A stretch of 64,000 nucleotides of DNA from Thermococcus sp. M36 (lineage in GTDB: Archaea > Methanobacteriota_B > Thermococci > Thermococcales > Thermococcaceae), in the NCBI RefSeq assembly GCF_012027355.1, contig NZ_SNUH01000001.1, forward strand, positions 1,302,001-1,366,000, written 5' to 3'. How positions within the stretch are numbered: the stretch's first letter is position 1; each line of letters opens with the position of its first letter. The notes beneath the pieces were generated by a model. That model did not search any database, had not been told where the DNA came from, and saw only the letters and a program-made list of their open reading frames with translations. Shown piece after piece: positions 18,933 to 28,193 of this stretch. Both the position numbers and the translations under genes were made by a program.

Positions 18933-19313
18933 ATGAACGAGAAGGCGAGACTCCTTAGGATAAGGGCCAGGATCAAGAGGAAGAAGCCCCGCTTCCTCAG
19001 GCAGGAGTGGTGGAGGTTTCCCAAGTTCAAGAACGACCCGAAGTGGCGCAGGCCGAAGGGAATCGACAGCAAGATGAGGCTCAAGAAGAAGGGCAAGGCC
19101 CGCTCACCGAGCATCGGCTGGAGCTCCCCTAGAGCCGTCAGGGGGCTCCACCCGAGCGGGTACGAGGAAGTCCTCGTCCACAACGTCAAGGAGCTTGAGG
19201 CCATAGACCCGACCAGGCAGGCGGCGAGGATAGCCAGGACCGTTGGTGCCAGGAAGAGAGAGATTATACTCGCCAGGGCCAAGGAGCTCGGCGTGAAGGT
19301 ACTCAACCCGTGA
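18933..19313 (+). CDS. rpl32e: Ribosomal protein L32e
   Basis: A 126-residue L32e (eL32). [20 protein letters not shown] and [20 protein letters not shown] identify it. It is present only in archaea and eukaryotes. GAGGTGTGAG precedes the ATG. Confidence 0.96.
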   Translation: MNEKARLLRIRARIKRKKPRFLRQEWWRFPKFKNDPKWRRPKGIDSKMRLKKKGKARSPSIGWSSPRAVRGLHPSGYEEVLVHNVKELEAIDPTRQAARIARTVGARKREIILARAKELGVKVLNP

Positions 19314-19323
19314 GGTGAGGCTC

Positions 19324-19770
19324 ATGCTCAAGATGCAGAGAAGGATTGCCGCTGATTTGTTGAAGTGCGGTGAGAACAGGGTCTGGATCGACCCTGAGAG
19401 GATTGACGACGTTGTCGCCGCGATAACCAGGGAGGACATCAAGAGGCTCATCAACGACGGCGTCATCAAGAAGAAGCCCGTCAAGGGCCAGAGCAGGGCT
19501 CGCGCTAGGGCCTACCAGGAGGCCAGGAAGAAGGGCCGCCACAGGGGTCCGGGAAGCAGGAAGGGTAAAAAGACCGCCAGAATGGGCAAGAAGGAGCGCT
19601 GGATGATGACCATAAGGGCCCTCAGGAAGGAGCTCAGGAAGCTCAAGGCCGAGGGCAAGCTTGACGAGCACACCTACAGGAGGCTCTACATCAGGGCCAA
19701 GGGCGGCCAGTTCAAGAACAAGAGGCAGCTCTACCTGTTCATGCAGGAGCACGGTATCTTGAAGGAGTGA
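19324..19770 (+). CDS. rpl19e: Ribosomal protein L19e
   Basis: A 148-residue L19e (eL19), a highly basic, long-helical protein that forms an inter-subunit bridge. [20 protein letters not shown] and [17 protein letters not shown] are diagnostic. The ATG at 19324 follows GTGAGGTGAGGCTC; the upstream GTG overlaps that site. Confidence 0.96.
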   Translation: MLKMQRRIAADLLKCGENRVWIDPERIDDVVAAITREDIKRLINDGVIKKKPVKGQSRARARAYQEARKKGRHRGPGSRKGKKTARMGKKERWMMTIRALRKELRKLKAEGKLDEHTYRRLYIRAKGGQFKNKRQLYLFMQEHGILKE

Positions 19771-19780
19771 GGTGAGAGAG

Positions 19781-20386
19781 ATGGCACACGGACCGAGGTA
19801 TAGGGTTCCGTTCAGGAGGAGGAGAGAGGGTAAGACTAACTATCACAAGAGGCTCGCCCTCCTCAAGTCTGGCAAGCCCAGGCTTGTTGTGAGGAAGACC
19901 CTCAACCACCACATAGCCCAGATCGTCGTTTACGACCCGAAGGGCGACAGGACAGTTGTTTCAGCTCACACCAGGGAGCTCATGAGGGACTTCGGCTGGA
20001 AGGGCCACGGCGGCAACACGCCGAGCGCCTACCTGCTTGGTCTCCTCATAGGCTACAAAGCCAAGCAGGCCGGCATCGAGGAGGCTATCCTCGACATAGG
20101 CCTCCACCCGCCGACCAGGGGTTCGAGCATATTCGCCGTCCTCAAGGGTGCCGTTGACGCTGGACTCAACGTCCCGCACAGCGAGGAGATATACCCCGAG
20201 GACTACAGGATAAACGGCGAGCACGTGGCGAACTACGCCAAGGCTCTCAGGGAGGAGGACGAGGCCGCCTACAGGAGGCAGTTTGGAGGATACCTGGTCA
20301 GGGGGCTTGAGCCCGAGAAGCTCCCTGAGCACTTTGAAGAGGTTAAGGCCAAGATAATCGAGAAGTTTGAGGGGGCGAGAGAATGA
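19781..20386 (+). CDS. rpl18: Ribosomal protein L18
   Basis: A 201-residue archaeal L18 (uL18), which binds 5S rRNA with L5. The N-terminus [20 protein letters not shown] and the [20 protein letters not shown] segment are typical. GAGGTGAGAGAG sets the start. It overlaps rps5 by 4 nt (ATGA). Confidence 0.96.
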   Translation: MAHGPRYRVPFRRRREGKTNYHKRLALLKSGKPRLVVRKTLNHHIAQIVVYDPKGDRTVVSAHTRELMRDFGWKGHGGNTPSAYLLGLLIGYKAKQAGIEEAILDIGLHPPTRGSSIFAVLKGAVDAGLNVPHSEEIYPEDYRINGEHVANYAKALREEDEAAYRRQFGGYLVRGLEPEKLPEHFEEVKAKIIEKFEGARE

Positions 20387-21090
20387 GCGACCCGAGAGAG
20401 ATTGCCCAGCGCGTCCTTGAGGAGTGGGAGCCGAGGACGAAACTCGGCATGCTCGTCAAGGAGGGCCAGATAACTGACATTCACGAGATCTTCAGGAAGG
20501 GCTACCAGATAAAGGAGCCCGAGATCGTTGACGTTCTCCTTCCGGAGGTCAACCTCAGGGAGAACCAGGAAGTGCTCGACATAGCCCTCACCGTCAGGAT
20601 GACCGACAGCGGCAGGAGGATCCGCTTCAGGGTTCTCGCCGCTGTGGGCAACAGGGACGGCTATGTTGGCCTCGGAATCGGCCACGGCAAGGAGGTCGGA
20701 ATAGCCATCAGGAAGGCCATCAACTACGCCAAGATGAACATCATCGAGATCAAGCGTGGCTGCGGTTCCTGGGAGTGCAGGTGCAGGAGGCCCCACTCGA
20801 TTCCGTTCGCCGTCGAGGGCAAAGAGGGAAGCGTTAAGGTCAAGCTCATGCCCGGACCGCGTGGTCTCGGACTGGTCATAGGTGACGTCGGCAAGAAGAT
20901 ACTCAGCCTCGCTGGTGTTCAGGACGTCTGGTCCCAGACCCTCGGTGAGACCAGAACCACGGTCAACTTCGCAAAGGCAGTCTTTAACGCCCTCTACAAC
21001 ACCAACAGTGTCGCCATCAAGCCAGAGGACATCGAGCGCTACGGCATAATCGTTGGAAGGGAGATATCAGCAAACTTCCAGGTTGAGTGA
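20383..21090 (+). CDS. rps5: Ribosomal protein S5
   Basis: A 235-residue archaeal S5 (uS5), involved in decoding accuracy. The S5 signature [20 protein letters not shown] with [20 protein letters not shown] is present at ~80-130. A C-x3-C-C-like patch ([14 protein letters not shown]) follows, as in other archaeal S5 proteins. Confidence 0.97.
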   Translation: MSDPREIAQRVLEEWEPRTKLGMLVKEGQITDIHEIFRKGYQIKEPEIVDVLLPEVNLRENQEVLDIALTVRMTDSGRRIRFRVLAAVGNRDGYVGLGIGHGKEVGIAIRKAINYAKMNIIEIKRGCGSWECRCRRPHSIPFAVEGKEGSVKVKLMPGPRGLGLVIGDVGKKILSLAGVQDVWSQTLGETRTTVNFAKAVFNALYNTNSVAIKPEDIERYGIIVGREISANFQVE

Positions 21091-21101
21091 GGTGAGAGAA
21101 G

Positions 21102-21569
21102 ATGGCAAAGCTTGCACTCATCAGGCTTAGGAGTGGAATAAGGGCGAGGGGTGAGGTGAGGGACACCCTCGCCATGCTCCGCCTCCACAGGATCAACCAC
21201 CTCGTCCTTATCGACGACACCCCGAGCTACAAGGGAATGGTTCAGAAGGTTAAGGACTACATCACCTGGGGCGAGATTGACGCAGAGACCCTCGCCAAGC
21301 TCATCAGGAAGAGGGGCAGACTCATAGGCAACAAGCCGGTCACCGACGACTACGTCAAGGAGAAGCTCGGAATGACCATTGAGGAGTTTGCCCAGAAGGT
21401 CGTCAACGGCGAGATGAAGCTCACTGACCTGCCGAACATCAAGCCGGTCTTCAGGCTCCACCCGCCGAGGGGCGGCCTCAAGGGCAGCAAGAAGCGCTCC
21501 TTCAAAGAGGGCGGAGCACTCGGCTACCGTGGCGAGAAGATAAACGAGCTCATTGAGAGAATGCTCTGA
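21102..21569 (+). CDS. rpl30: Ribosomal protein L30
   Basis: A 155-residue archaeal L30 (uL30), longer than the bacterial form as expected. [20 protein letters not shown] and [20 protein letters not shown] are recognisable. GAGGTGAGAGAAG precedes the ATG. Confidence 0.96.
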   Translation: MAKLALIRLRSGIRARGEVRDTLAMLRLHRINHLVLIDDTPSYKGMVQKVKDYITWGEIDAETLAKLIRKRGRLIGNKPVTDDYVKEKLGMTIEEFAQKVVNGEMKLTDLPNIKPVFRLHPPRGGLKGSKKRSFKEGGALGYRGEKINELIERML

Positions 21570-21580
21570 GGTGGCGAGAG

Positions 21581-22027
21581 ATGATAAGGAGGAAAAAGAA
21601 GGTTAGGAAGCTCCGCGGAAGTCACACTCACGGATGGGGCTGCAAGAAGAAGCACCGTGGCGGTGGAAGCAAGGGCGGTAAGGGAATGGCTGGAACTGGA
21701 AAGAGGAAAAACACCAAGTGGACCTGGACCATCAAGTACGCCCCGGACCACCTCGGCAAGCGCGGTTTCCACAGGCCTAAAGCCGTCCAGTACACCCCGC
21801 AGACCATAAACCTCAGCGACATCGATGAGAACCTCCAGCTCTTCCTCGACATGGGCGTCGCCTACGAGGAGGAGGGGAAGATAGTCGTTGACGTCACCCA
21901 GCTCGGCGTCGACAAGGTTCTCGGAACCGGCAAACTCACCAGGCCCCTTACCATCAAGGCCTACTACGTCACCCCGAAGGCCGAGGAGAAGATTAAGGCT
22001 GCCGGCGGCGAGGTTCTCCTCGCCTGA
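21581..22027 (+). CDS. rpl15: Ribosomal protein L15
   Basis: A 148-residue L15 (uL15), a late assembly protein. The Gly- and basic-rich N-terminus [20 protein letters not shown] is typical, and the C-terminal half includes [20 protein letters not shown]. It is followed by secY, as in the spc operon. Confidence 0.96.
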   Translation: MIRRKKKVRKLRGSHTHGWGCKKKHRGGGSKGGKGMAGTGKRKNTKWTWTIKYAPDHLGKRGFHRPKAVQYTPQTINLSDIDENLQLFLDMGVAYEEEGKIVVDVTQLGVDKVLGTGKLTRPLTIKAYYVTPKAEEKIKAAGGEVLLA

Positions 22028-22061
22028 TCTCCTTTAATTTAACTTTTGGCGGGTGTTAATC

Positions 22062-23507
22062 ATGGGGTTCAGAGACGTGGTGTTTGCCATAGAAAGGTAT
22101 TTCCCAGAGGTTGAGCGGCCCAAAAGGCACGTTCCACTGAAGGAAAAGTTCATGTGGACAGGGATCGTTCTGCTGCTGTATTTTGTGCTTGCTGAGATTC
22201 CGCTCTACGGAATTCCCGCCCAGATACAGGACTACTTTGCAACGCTCAGGTTCGTTCTCGCCGGTAGAAGCGGTTCTCTGCTCACCCTTGGTATCGGTCC
22301 TATCGTCACCGCGAGTATCATAATGCAGCTTCTCGTCGGTTCTGAGATAGTCCACCTTGATCTCTCAAATCACGAGGACAGGAGGTTCTATCAAGCCGCC
22401 CAGAAGCTGTTCGCGGTGTTTATGAGCTTCTTCGAGGCGGCAATCTACGTGTTCGCGGGCGCGTTTGGGAAGGTGGACACCACTCTCGCACCGTTCCAGA
22501 CGGTCGTCGCTCCCAACGGGGCCGCTTACATTGGGCTGGGGCTCGGCATACTCATAATACTCCAGCTCGGCTTTGCGTCAGTCATGCTCATCCTCCTCGA
22601 CGAACTGGTCAGCAAGTGGGGCATTGGGAGCGGTATCAGCCTCTTCATAGCGGCGGGTGTCTCCCAGACGGTCATCTCAAAGGCACTGAATCCCGCTACA
22701 ACTCCGGACTACATTGACCCTGTCACAGGAGGCCCCGCAATTATCGGTGCGGTTCCGGCCTTCATACAGCACCTGTTCTACGGAGACCTCACGGGGGCAC
22801 TCTACAGGGGTGCGCTGCCCGACATGATGGATCTCCTTGCGACAATAGTGGTGTTCCTCGTGGTGGTCTACCTTGAGAGCATGCGCGTCGAGATACCCCT
22901 CAGCTACGGCCGCGTTACAGTACGCGGAAGGTACCCGATAAGGTTCATGTATGTTAGCAACATACCCATCATCCTTACCTTTGCCCTCTACGCCAACATC
23001 CAGCTGTGGGCCAGGCTTCTCAACAACTATGGCTACACTTTCCTCGGAACCTTCGACCAGAACGGCTACCCGCTGACCGGATTTGTCACCTACCTCTACC
23101 CCCCCAGGGACATCTACCACGTCATAGCCGACCCCGGAAGGGCACTGGTCTACGCGCTGATGACCATATTCTGGTCAATAATCTTCGGTTTCCTGTGGGT
23201 TGAGCTGACGGGCCTTGACGCCAGAAGCATTGCCAGACAGCTGCAGAGTGCGGGGCTGCAGATACCCGGATTCAGAAGGGATCCGAGAATACTTGAAAGG
23301 GTGCTCAACAGGTACATACCGTACGTTACCTTCTGGGGATCCTTTACCCTCGCAGTAGTGGCAGTACTTGCAGACTTCCTGGGCGCACTCGGTACGGGGA
23401 CAGGTATCCTCCTTACCGTCGGCATACTCTACAGGTTCTACGAGGAGATAGCGAGGGAGCAGGCAACGGAGATGTTCCCGGCGTTGAGAAAGTTCTTCTC
23501 CAAGTGA
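22062..23507 (+). CDS. secY: Preprotein translocase subunit SecY
   Basis: A 481-residue channel subunit with ten predicted membrane segments. The plug/TM2 region ([20 protein letters not shown]) and the cytosolic loop [20 protein letters not shown] that contacts the ribosome are present. The start is ATG at 22062 with GGGTG 6 nt upstream; a GTG at 22053 lies in the ribosome binding site. SecE is encoded at 60.1 kb. Confidence 0.97.
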   Translation: MGFRDVVFAIERYFPEVERPKRHVPLKEKFMWTGIVLLLYFVLAEIPLYGIPAQIQDYFATLRFVLAGRSGSLLTLGIGPIVTASIIMQLLVGSEIVHLDLSNHEDRRFYQAAQKLFAVFMSFFEAAIYVFAGAFGKVDTTLAPFQTVVAPNGAAYIGLGLGILIILQLGFASVMLILLDELVSKWGIGSGISLFIAAGVSQTVISKALNPATTPDYIDPVTGGPAIIGAVPAFIQHLFYGDLTGALYRGALPDMMDLLATIVVFLVVVYLESMRVEIPLSYGRVTVRGRYPIRFMYVSNIPIILTFALYANIQLWARLLNNYGYTFLGTFDQNGYPLTGFVTYLYPPRDIYHVIADPGRALVYALMTIFWSIIFGFLWVELTGLDARSIARQLQSAGLQIPGFRRDPRILERVLNRYIPYVTFWGSFTLAVVAVLADFLGALGTGTGILLTVGILYRFYEEIAREQATEMFPALRKFFSK

Positions 23508-23528
23508 GTTCCTTTCTTTTTCACAAAA

Positions 23529-23539
23529 CCTTTTAAACC
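23529..23539 (+). promoter_or_regulatory. TATA box for adkA
   Basis: CCTTTTAAACC lies in the SecY-AdkA gap after a T-rich stretch (23511-23523) that could end upstream transcripts. Confidence 0.45.
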
Positions 23540-23582
23540 CGGTCGGGTTACTTCCTCCAGAAGCCTTCCTGGGTGGGCCATG

Positions 23583-24173
23583 ATGCCGTTTGTGGTCATG
23601 ATAACAGGGATTCCAGGGGTTGGTAAAAGCACCATTACTCGACTCGCCCTGAGAAAGACCCGCGCCAAGTTCCGGCTCGTAAACTTTGGGGATCTGATGT
23701 TTGAGGAGGCAGTTAGGGCAGGGCTTGTGAAGCACCGCGACGAGATGAGGAAGCTCAACCCCAACGTCCAGAAGGAGCTCCAGATGAAGGCGGCCAGGAG
23801 AATAGTGGAAATGGCCCGCACCGAGCCTATCCTTATAGACACCCATGCGACGATAAGGACGCCCGTTGGCTATCTCCTTGGCTTCCCCAGGGAGGTCATA
23901 GAGGTCATAAACCCCAACTTTATAGTCATAATCGAGGCGACCCCCAGTGAGATACTCGGGAGGCGCCTCCGCGACCTGAAGCGCGACAGGGACGTTGAGA
24001 CCGAAGAGCAGATACAGAGGCACCAGGATCTGAACCGTGCGGCGGCGGTGAGCTATGCGATGCATTCCAATGCACTTATAAAGATTATTGAGAACCACGA
24101 GGATAAGGGCCTTGAAGAGGCCGTCCACGAGCTTGTTGAAGTACTGGACTTGGCGGTGGGAGAATATGATTGA
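23583..24173 (+). CDS. adkA: Archaeal adenylate kinase AdkA
   Basis: A 196-residue archaeal-type adenylate kinase (2 ADP to ATP plus AMP), distinct from bacterial Adk. Walker [10 protein letters not shown] is at residues ~9-17, with [19 protein letters not shown] and the lid region [16 protein letters not shown] downstream. The second Met (23583) gives the usual MPFVV start with GGTGG 6 nt away; the first Met at 23580 is possible. Archaeal spc operons often place it after secY. Confidence 0.93.
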   Translation: MPFVVMITGIPGVGKSTITRLALRKTRAKFRLVNFGDLMFEEAVRAGLVKHRDEMRKLNPNVQKELQMKAARRIVEMARTEPILIDTHATIRTPVGYLLGFPREVIEVINPNFIVIIEATPSEILGRRLRDLKRDRDVETEEQIQRHQDLNRAAAVSYAMHSNALIKIIENHEDKGLEEAVHELVEVLDLAVGEYD

Positions 24174-24693
24174 GGGAATATACTCTTTCCTTGACAGCAT
24201 ATTCGGTCCGCTGATACAGGCGTACCATCCTATATGGGTAGTTACAATATCCGGAATGATATTGGGTGGGCTCTTCACCCTGCTGAACTACATCCTTGTT
24301 GACCAGGAGAAGGTCAAGATGCTTCAGAAAAAGAGCAAGGAGTTCCAGAAAAAGTATAAGGAGGCACAGGCTGCTAAGGATGAAAAGAAGCTCAAGAAAC
24401 TTCAGCAGGAGCAGATAGAGTTAATGAAACTGCAGAGTGATGTTATGAAGGATCAGATGCTCAAGGTTACACTCTTTACTCTCCCCATATTCTGGATATT
24501 CTTTGGATGGTTGAGGAGATGGTACGTTGAAGTGGGGATAGCTAAAGCTCCCTTCAACTTCTTCCTGTTTGACTGGTTCCATGGGCTGTATCGCTCCGGA
24601 CTACCTGCCAACGAACTCGGCTACATTGGATGGTATATCTTGACGTCCATGATAACCGGATACATCCTCAGGAAGCTCCTCGACATGGGTTAA
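24166..24693 (+). CDS. DUF106 / Oxa1-like membrane insertase (archaeal YidC homolog)
   Basis: A 175-residue membrane protein with three membrane segments (residues ~18-38, ~108-125, ~150-170) and a long Lys/Gln-rich coiled coil between the first two ([20 protein letters not shown]). This is the architecture of the DUF106/COG1422 family, related to YidC/Oxa1/EMC3. It probably inserts membrane proteins co-translationally. The position after secY and adkA supports this. It overlaps adkA by 8 nt, starting at ATG 24166 after GGTGGGAG. Confidence 0.85.
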   Translation: MIEGIYSFLDSIFGPLIQAYHPIWVVTISGMILGGLFTLLNYILVDQEKVKMLQKKSKEFQKKYKEAQAAKDEKKLKKLQQEQIELMKLQSDVMKDQMLKVTLFTLPIFWIFFGWLRRWYVEVGIAKAPFNFFLFDWFHGLYRSGLPANELGYIGWYILTSMITGYILRKLLDMG

Positions 24694-24705
24694 ATTTAAA
24701 AACGA
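24691..24705 (+). promoter_or_regulatory. TATA box for rpl34e
   Basis: TAAATTTAAAAACG overlaps the end of the DUF106 gene and lies ~35-40 nt from the rpl34e ATG. Confidence 0.5.
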
Positions 24706-24735
24706 TTCCCTGAAAGGAAAGCCGAGGTGAGAGAG

Positions 24736-25008
24736 ATGAAGCCGATGTACAGGTCAAGGTCATGGAGGAGGAAGTACGTCCGCACTCCGGGCGGAAGGAC
24801 GGTTGTACACTTTGAGCGCAAGAAGCCAAAGATAGCCCACTGTGCCATGTGCGGAAGGCCCCTCAACGGCGTCCCACGTGGCAGGCCGAGCGAGCTCAGG
24901 AAGCTCCCCAAGACCAAGAAGAGGCCGGAGAGGCCCTACCCGAACCTCTGCCCGAGCTGCATGAGGAAGGTCATGAAGGCCCAGGTCAGGGCCGGCATCG
25001 CCCTCTGA
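24736..25008 (+). CDS. rpl34e: Ribosomal protein L34e
   Basis: A 90-residue L34e (eL34). It has a zinc-ribbon pattern [10 protein letters not shown] ... CPSCMRK. It starts [20 protein letters not shown] at ATG 24736 after GAGGTGAGAGAG. Confidence 0.95.
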   Translation: MKPMYRSRSWRRKYVRTPGGRTVVHFERKKPKIAHCAMCGRPLNGVPRGRPSELRKLPKTKKRPERPYPNLCPSCMRKVMKAQVRAGIAL

Positions 25009-25017
25009 GGTGCTTGT

Positions 25018-25599
25018 ATGCCAAAGGGCTGCCTCGTAATAACAGTCAGCGGTTTAGCGGGTTCAGGAACCACCACACTCTGCAGGAACCTCGCCAGGCA
25101 CTACGGCTTCAAGCACATCTACGCCGGGCTCATCTTCCGGCAGATGGCCGAGGAAATGGGGATGACCCTCCAGGAGTTCCAGGAATACGCGGAGCTTCAT
25201 CCCGAAATAGACCGCGAGGTCGACAGGAGGCAGGTCGAGGCAGCCAAGGAGTGCAACGTCGTTATAGAGGGCCGCCTCGCTGGATGGATGGTTAAGGACG
25301 CTGACCTGAAGATATGGCTCGACGCTCCCATTATGGAGCGCGCCAGGCGGGTTGCCCGCAGGGAGGGCATCTCCGTTGAGGAGGCCTTCGTACAGATTGC
25401 CGAGCGTGAGAAGGGAAACAGGAAAAGGTATTTAAACCTCTACGGGATTGACATCGACGACAAGTCGATTTACGATCTAATCATAAACACTGCCCATTGG
25501 GACCCCGATGGCGTCTTCGCGATTGTGAAGGCCGCCATCGACCACCTATACCCCGACGGTGACGCGGGGTCGGGTTCAGACCCGGGCAACAAAAAATGA
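25018..25599 (+). CDS. cmk: Cytidylate kinase
   Basis: A 193-residue archaeal CMP kinase (ATP plus CMP/dCMP). The P-loop GLAGSGTTT is at residues ~12-20, IEGRLAGWMV forms the NMP-binding part, and RARRVARREGISVEEAF is the lid. The C-terminal tail is Asp/Gly/Ser-rich. It lies between L34e and L14e, a position conserved in Thermococcales. Confidence 0.92.
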   Translation: MPKGCLVITVSGLAGSGTTTLCRNLARHYGFKHIYAGLIFRQMAEEMGMTLQEFQEYAELHPEIDREVDRRQVEAAKECNVVIEGRLAGWMVKDADLKIWLDAPIMERARRVARREGISVEEAFVQIAEREKGNRKRYLNLYGIDIDDKSIYDLIINTAHWDPDGVFAIVKAAIDHLYPDGDAGSGSDPGNKK

Positions 25600-25612
25600 G
25601 GAGGTGGGATGA

Positions 25613-25864
25613 ATGCCAGCCATGGAAGTCGGAAGGATTGCCGTTGTTATTGCCGGAAGGAGGGCAGGCCAGAAGGTCGTCGTCGTTGACGTCATCGACA
25701 AGAACTTCGTCCTCGTTACCGGTGCTGGCCTCAACAAGGTCAAGCGCAGGAGGATGAACGTTAAGCACCTTGAGCCCCTTCCGGAGAGGGTCAACATCGA
25801 GCGCGGCGCCGACGACGAGGCCGTTAAGGCCGCCCTTGAGCAGGCTGGAATCAGCCTTGAGTGA
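25613..25864 (+). CDS. rpl14e: Ribosomal protein L14e
   Basis: An 83-residue L14e (eL14) with a KOW-like start ([20 protein letters not shown]) and [31 protein letters not shown] precedes the ATG at 25613; the Met at 25622 is the alternative. Confidence 0.95.
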   Translation: MPAMEVGRIAVVIAGRRAGQKVVVVDVIDKNFVLVTGAGLNKVKRRRMNVKHLEPLPERVNIERGADDEAVKAALEQAGISLE

Positions 25865-25868
25865 GACC

Positions 25869-25884
25869 GAGGCCTTTTGGCCTC
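25869..25884 (+). terminator. Hairpin after rpl14e
   Basis: GAGGCC-TTTT-GGCCTC is a perfect 6-bp stem just 4 nt after the stop codon, ahead of a gene with its own TATA box. It probably ends or attenuates the operon here. Confidence 0.45.
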
Positions 25885-25900
25885 CCTTCACTTCTCAACG

Positions 25901-25910
25901 CTTTTAAGCT
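25901..25910 (+). promoter_or_regulatory. TATA box for the SDR gene
   Basis: CTTTTAAGCT lies 30-38 nt upstream of the ATG at 25939. Confidence 0.5.
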
Positions 25911-25938
25911 CCGATTTCCAATTCCTTATGGTGGTTCT

Positions 25939-26652
25939 ATGAAGGCCGCACTGATCACAGGTGTAAGTGGGGGAATTGGACGGGTTCTTGTGGAACGACT
26001 TGTAGGGAATGGCTATCGCGTCATTGGGGTGGCTAGAAGGGAGGAAAAACTCCGGGAACTGAAGTCCCTGTTTGGGGAGAAATTTGACTACATAACCGCG
26101 GATCTGTCCGAGGGAGACGTTTCTAGGCACATCAAGCAGAGCCTTGAGTCCCTAGGAATTTCCAGACTTGACCTGCTCATAAACAACGCGGGCTTTGCCG
26201 TGAGGAAACCCCTGACCGACCACGAGCCCGAAGAGCTGGAGAACATTTTTAGAGTGAACGCTATGGCCCCCATAGAGTTAACCCGTGAGCTCCTTCCGTT
26301 GCTGGAATGGGGTTCGACCGTCGTCTTCGTTGTTAGCGGTGTGGCCTTTGTGAACGTCCCGGAGATACCCTCTTACTGTGCCGCAAAGGGAGCACTTCAC
26401 CACTTGGTTCTGAATCTTGAGCGGGAACTGTCGGAGAGGGGCATTCACATCCTGCGTGTGTATCCAAAGCAGGTGAGGACCGAGTTCTGGGGAGGAAGGA
26501 TTCCCAAGGGTTCAATCGAGCCGGAGAAGGTTGCGGATGCAATACTTGGGGGCATTGAGAAGAGAAAGCGCGAGGTCTTTGTACCGTCGTACATGAAACT
26601 TGTCAAATATCTCCCCAACTGGCCGGTCTTCACGTACCGGTTCAAGTATTAG
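25939..26652 (+). CDS. Short-chain dehydrogenase/reductase (SDR)
   Basis: A 237-residue classical SDR: nucleotide-binding GVSGGIGR (residues ~8-15), ADLS, the structural motif NNAG, an active-site Ser (VSGVAF) and YCAAK with the catalytic Tyr and Lys. The substrate is unknown. It lies between rpl14e and cbf5, two genes that are usually adjacent or separated only by ribosomal genes, with its own TATA box, GGTGG ribosome binding site and an upstream hairpin. This suggests it was inserted into the operon later. A longer frame from 25861 overlaps rpl14e and the promoter and is rejected. Confidence 0.88.
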   Translation: MKAALITGVSGGIGRVLVERLVGNGYRVIGVARREEKLRELKSLFGEKFDYITADLSEGDVSRHIKQSLESLGISRLDLLINNAGFAVRKPLTDHEPEELENIFRVNAMAPIELTRELLPLLEWGSTVVFVVSGVAFVNVPEIPSYCAAKGALHHLVLNLERELSERGIHILRVYPKQVRTEFWGGRIPKGSIEPEKVADAILGGIEKRKREVFVPSYMKLVKYLPNWPVFTYRFKY

Positions 26653-26657
26653 TCGGG

Positions 26658-26665
26658 TTTATAAA
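26658..26665 (+). promoter_or_regulatory. TATA box for cbf5
   Basis: TTTATAAA lies ~45 nt upstream of the cbf5 ATG, 6 nt after the SDR stop. Confidence 0.6.
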
Positions 26666-26709
26666 GGGAAACCCCAACTTAGTGCGATAACGCTCACTGG
26701 GTGATGCTC

Positions 26710-27714
26710 ATGGCGAGGGACGAAGTGAGGAGAATCCTCCCTGCTGACATAAAGCGAGAGGTCCTTGTCAAGGACGAGAAGGCCGAGACAAATCCAAAGT
26801 GGGGCTTTCCGCCGGAGAAGAGGCCGATGGAGATGCACATGCAGTTCGGGATAATAAACCTTGACAAGCCCCCCGGACCGACGAGCCACGAGGTGGTCGC
26901 GTGGATTAAACGGCTCTTCAACCTCAACAAGGCCGGCCACGGCGGAACCCTCGACCCCAAGGTGAGCGGAGTCCTGCCGGTTGCCCTCGAGAGGGCTACA
27001 AGGGTGGTTCAGGCGTTGCTTCCAGCGGGTAAGGAGTACGTGGCTCTAATGCATCTCCACAGTGAGGTCCCGGAGGACAAAATATACGCCGTCATGAAGG
27101 AGTTTGAGGGAGAGATAATCCAGAGGCCGCCCCTGAGGAGCGCCGTCAAGAGAAGGCTCAGGACGAGGAAGGTGTACTACATTGAGATACTCGAAATAGA
27201 CGGCAAGGACGTGCTCTTCCGGGTTGGAGTTGAGGCGGGAACCTACATAAGGTCGCTTATCCACCACATCGGCCTGGCCCTTGGAGTCGGTGCCCACATG
27301 GCCGAGCTGAGGAGAACGAGGAGTGGGCCGTTCAAGGAGGACGAAACCCTCGTGACGCTCCACGACTTGGTGGACTACTACCACTTCTGGAAGGAGGATG
27401 GCATTGAGGAATACTTCAGGAAGGCGATACAGCCGATGGAGAAGGCCGTTGAACACCTGCCGAAGGTCTGGATTAGAGATTCGGCCGTTGCGGCAGTAAC
27501 GCACGGTGCTGACTTAGCCGTTCCGGGAATAGTCAAGGTTCACAAGGGCATCAAGAAGGGCGATTTAGTTGCTGTGATGACCCTCAAGGATGAACTCGTT
27601 GCCCTCGGTAAGGCCACCATGACGAGCGGTGAGATGCTCCAGAAGAGCAAGGGAATAGCGGTTGATGTTGATAAGGTCTTCATGCCTAGGGACTGGTATC
27701 CAAAGCTGTGGTAG
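26710..27714 (+). CDS. cbf5: Cbf5 pseudouridine synthase (H/ACA RNP)
   Basis: A 334-residue archaeal Cbf5/TruB-like enzyme, the catalytic subunit of H/ACA guide RNPs; it can also modify tRNA U55. The motif GHGGTLDPKVSGVLPVAL contains the catalytic Asp. EAGTYIRSLIHHIG follows, and the C-terminal PUA domain (residues ~250-334) runs from VWIRDSAVAAVTHGADLAVPG. The ATG at 26710 follows GGGTGAT. Confidence 0.95.
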   Translation: MARDEVRRILPADIKREVLVKDEKAETNPKWGFPPEKRPMEMHMQFGIINLDKPPGPTSHEVVAWIKRLFNLNKAGHGGTLDPKVSGVLPVALERATRVVQALLPAGKEYVALMHLHSEVPEDKIYAVMKEFEGEIIQRPPLRSAVKRRLRTRKVYYIEILEIDGKDVLFRVGVEAGTYIRSLIHHIGLALGVGAHMAELRRTRSGPFKEDETLVTLHDLVDYYHFWKEDGIEEYFRKAIQPMEKAVEHLPKVWIRDSAVAAVTHGADLAVPGIVKVHKGIKKGDLVAVMTLKDELVALGKATMTSGEMLQKSKGIAVDVDKVFMPRDWYPKLW

Positions 27715-28193
27715 AACCTTTGCGGGGCAAAGTTTCATCAAAGTTGGCACGTGTTCTTTCTCTTGGCGATTATTTTGTTGCTTTCCCTTAAAATTCCCTT
27801 CCTCACAAGGGGGTTTCTTTATAAGCACCCGAAGGGCGCAGGAGAGAGTAAACCCATTAAAAAGGAAAGCCCTAAAAACTTGCCCCGTAAACAGCACGTA
27901 CAAACTCTCTTCAGCCCTTCTTAACAGTAATTGTTTGGTCAAGCTTTGCGTAAGCAAAGGTTGCTAGGAGGGCTTCACCCCTTACGCTTCGACTTTGGAT
28001 CCCATAAAATGATTGTTTGTGCTCTTTTGTTCACTCTTTTACTCTGGCTTCTTTCGTTTGAATCGGCTCGGATTTTAATGGTTGTAAGTTGAAAATCCTA
28101 CGAAAAAAAAACGTTAGTTAATTCAACTAATAAAAGAAAAGCTTTTAAAGATTTTAACGTTACATGTGGTGATAATCTTCGGAGGTGTTCTCT
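27715..28193. repeat. AT-rich non-coding region with hairpins, left edge of accessory island
   Basis: No gene is seen in these ~480 bases. Two hairpins sit at 27718-27732 (CTTTGC-GGG-GCAAAG) and 27944-27959 (CTTTGC-GTAA-GCAAAG). The 19-mer at 27727-27745 and the element at 27934-27947 also occur in the 8.5-9.0 kb region. A TATA-like TTTATAAG at ~27808 has no gene behind it. Confidence 0.55.
28141..28150 (+). promoter_or_regulatory. TATA box of the accessory operon
   Basis: GCTTTTAAAG is preceded by a purine-rich stretch (AAAAGAAAA) that could serve as BRE. It lies ~45 nt before the first start codon. Confidence 0.55.

Noticed and set aside
27806-27816. TATA-like TTTATAAG in the intergenic region after cbf5
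   Set aside because: No gene, tRNA or box C/D structure follows within a reasonable distance.
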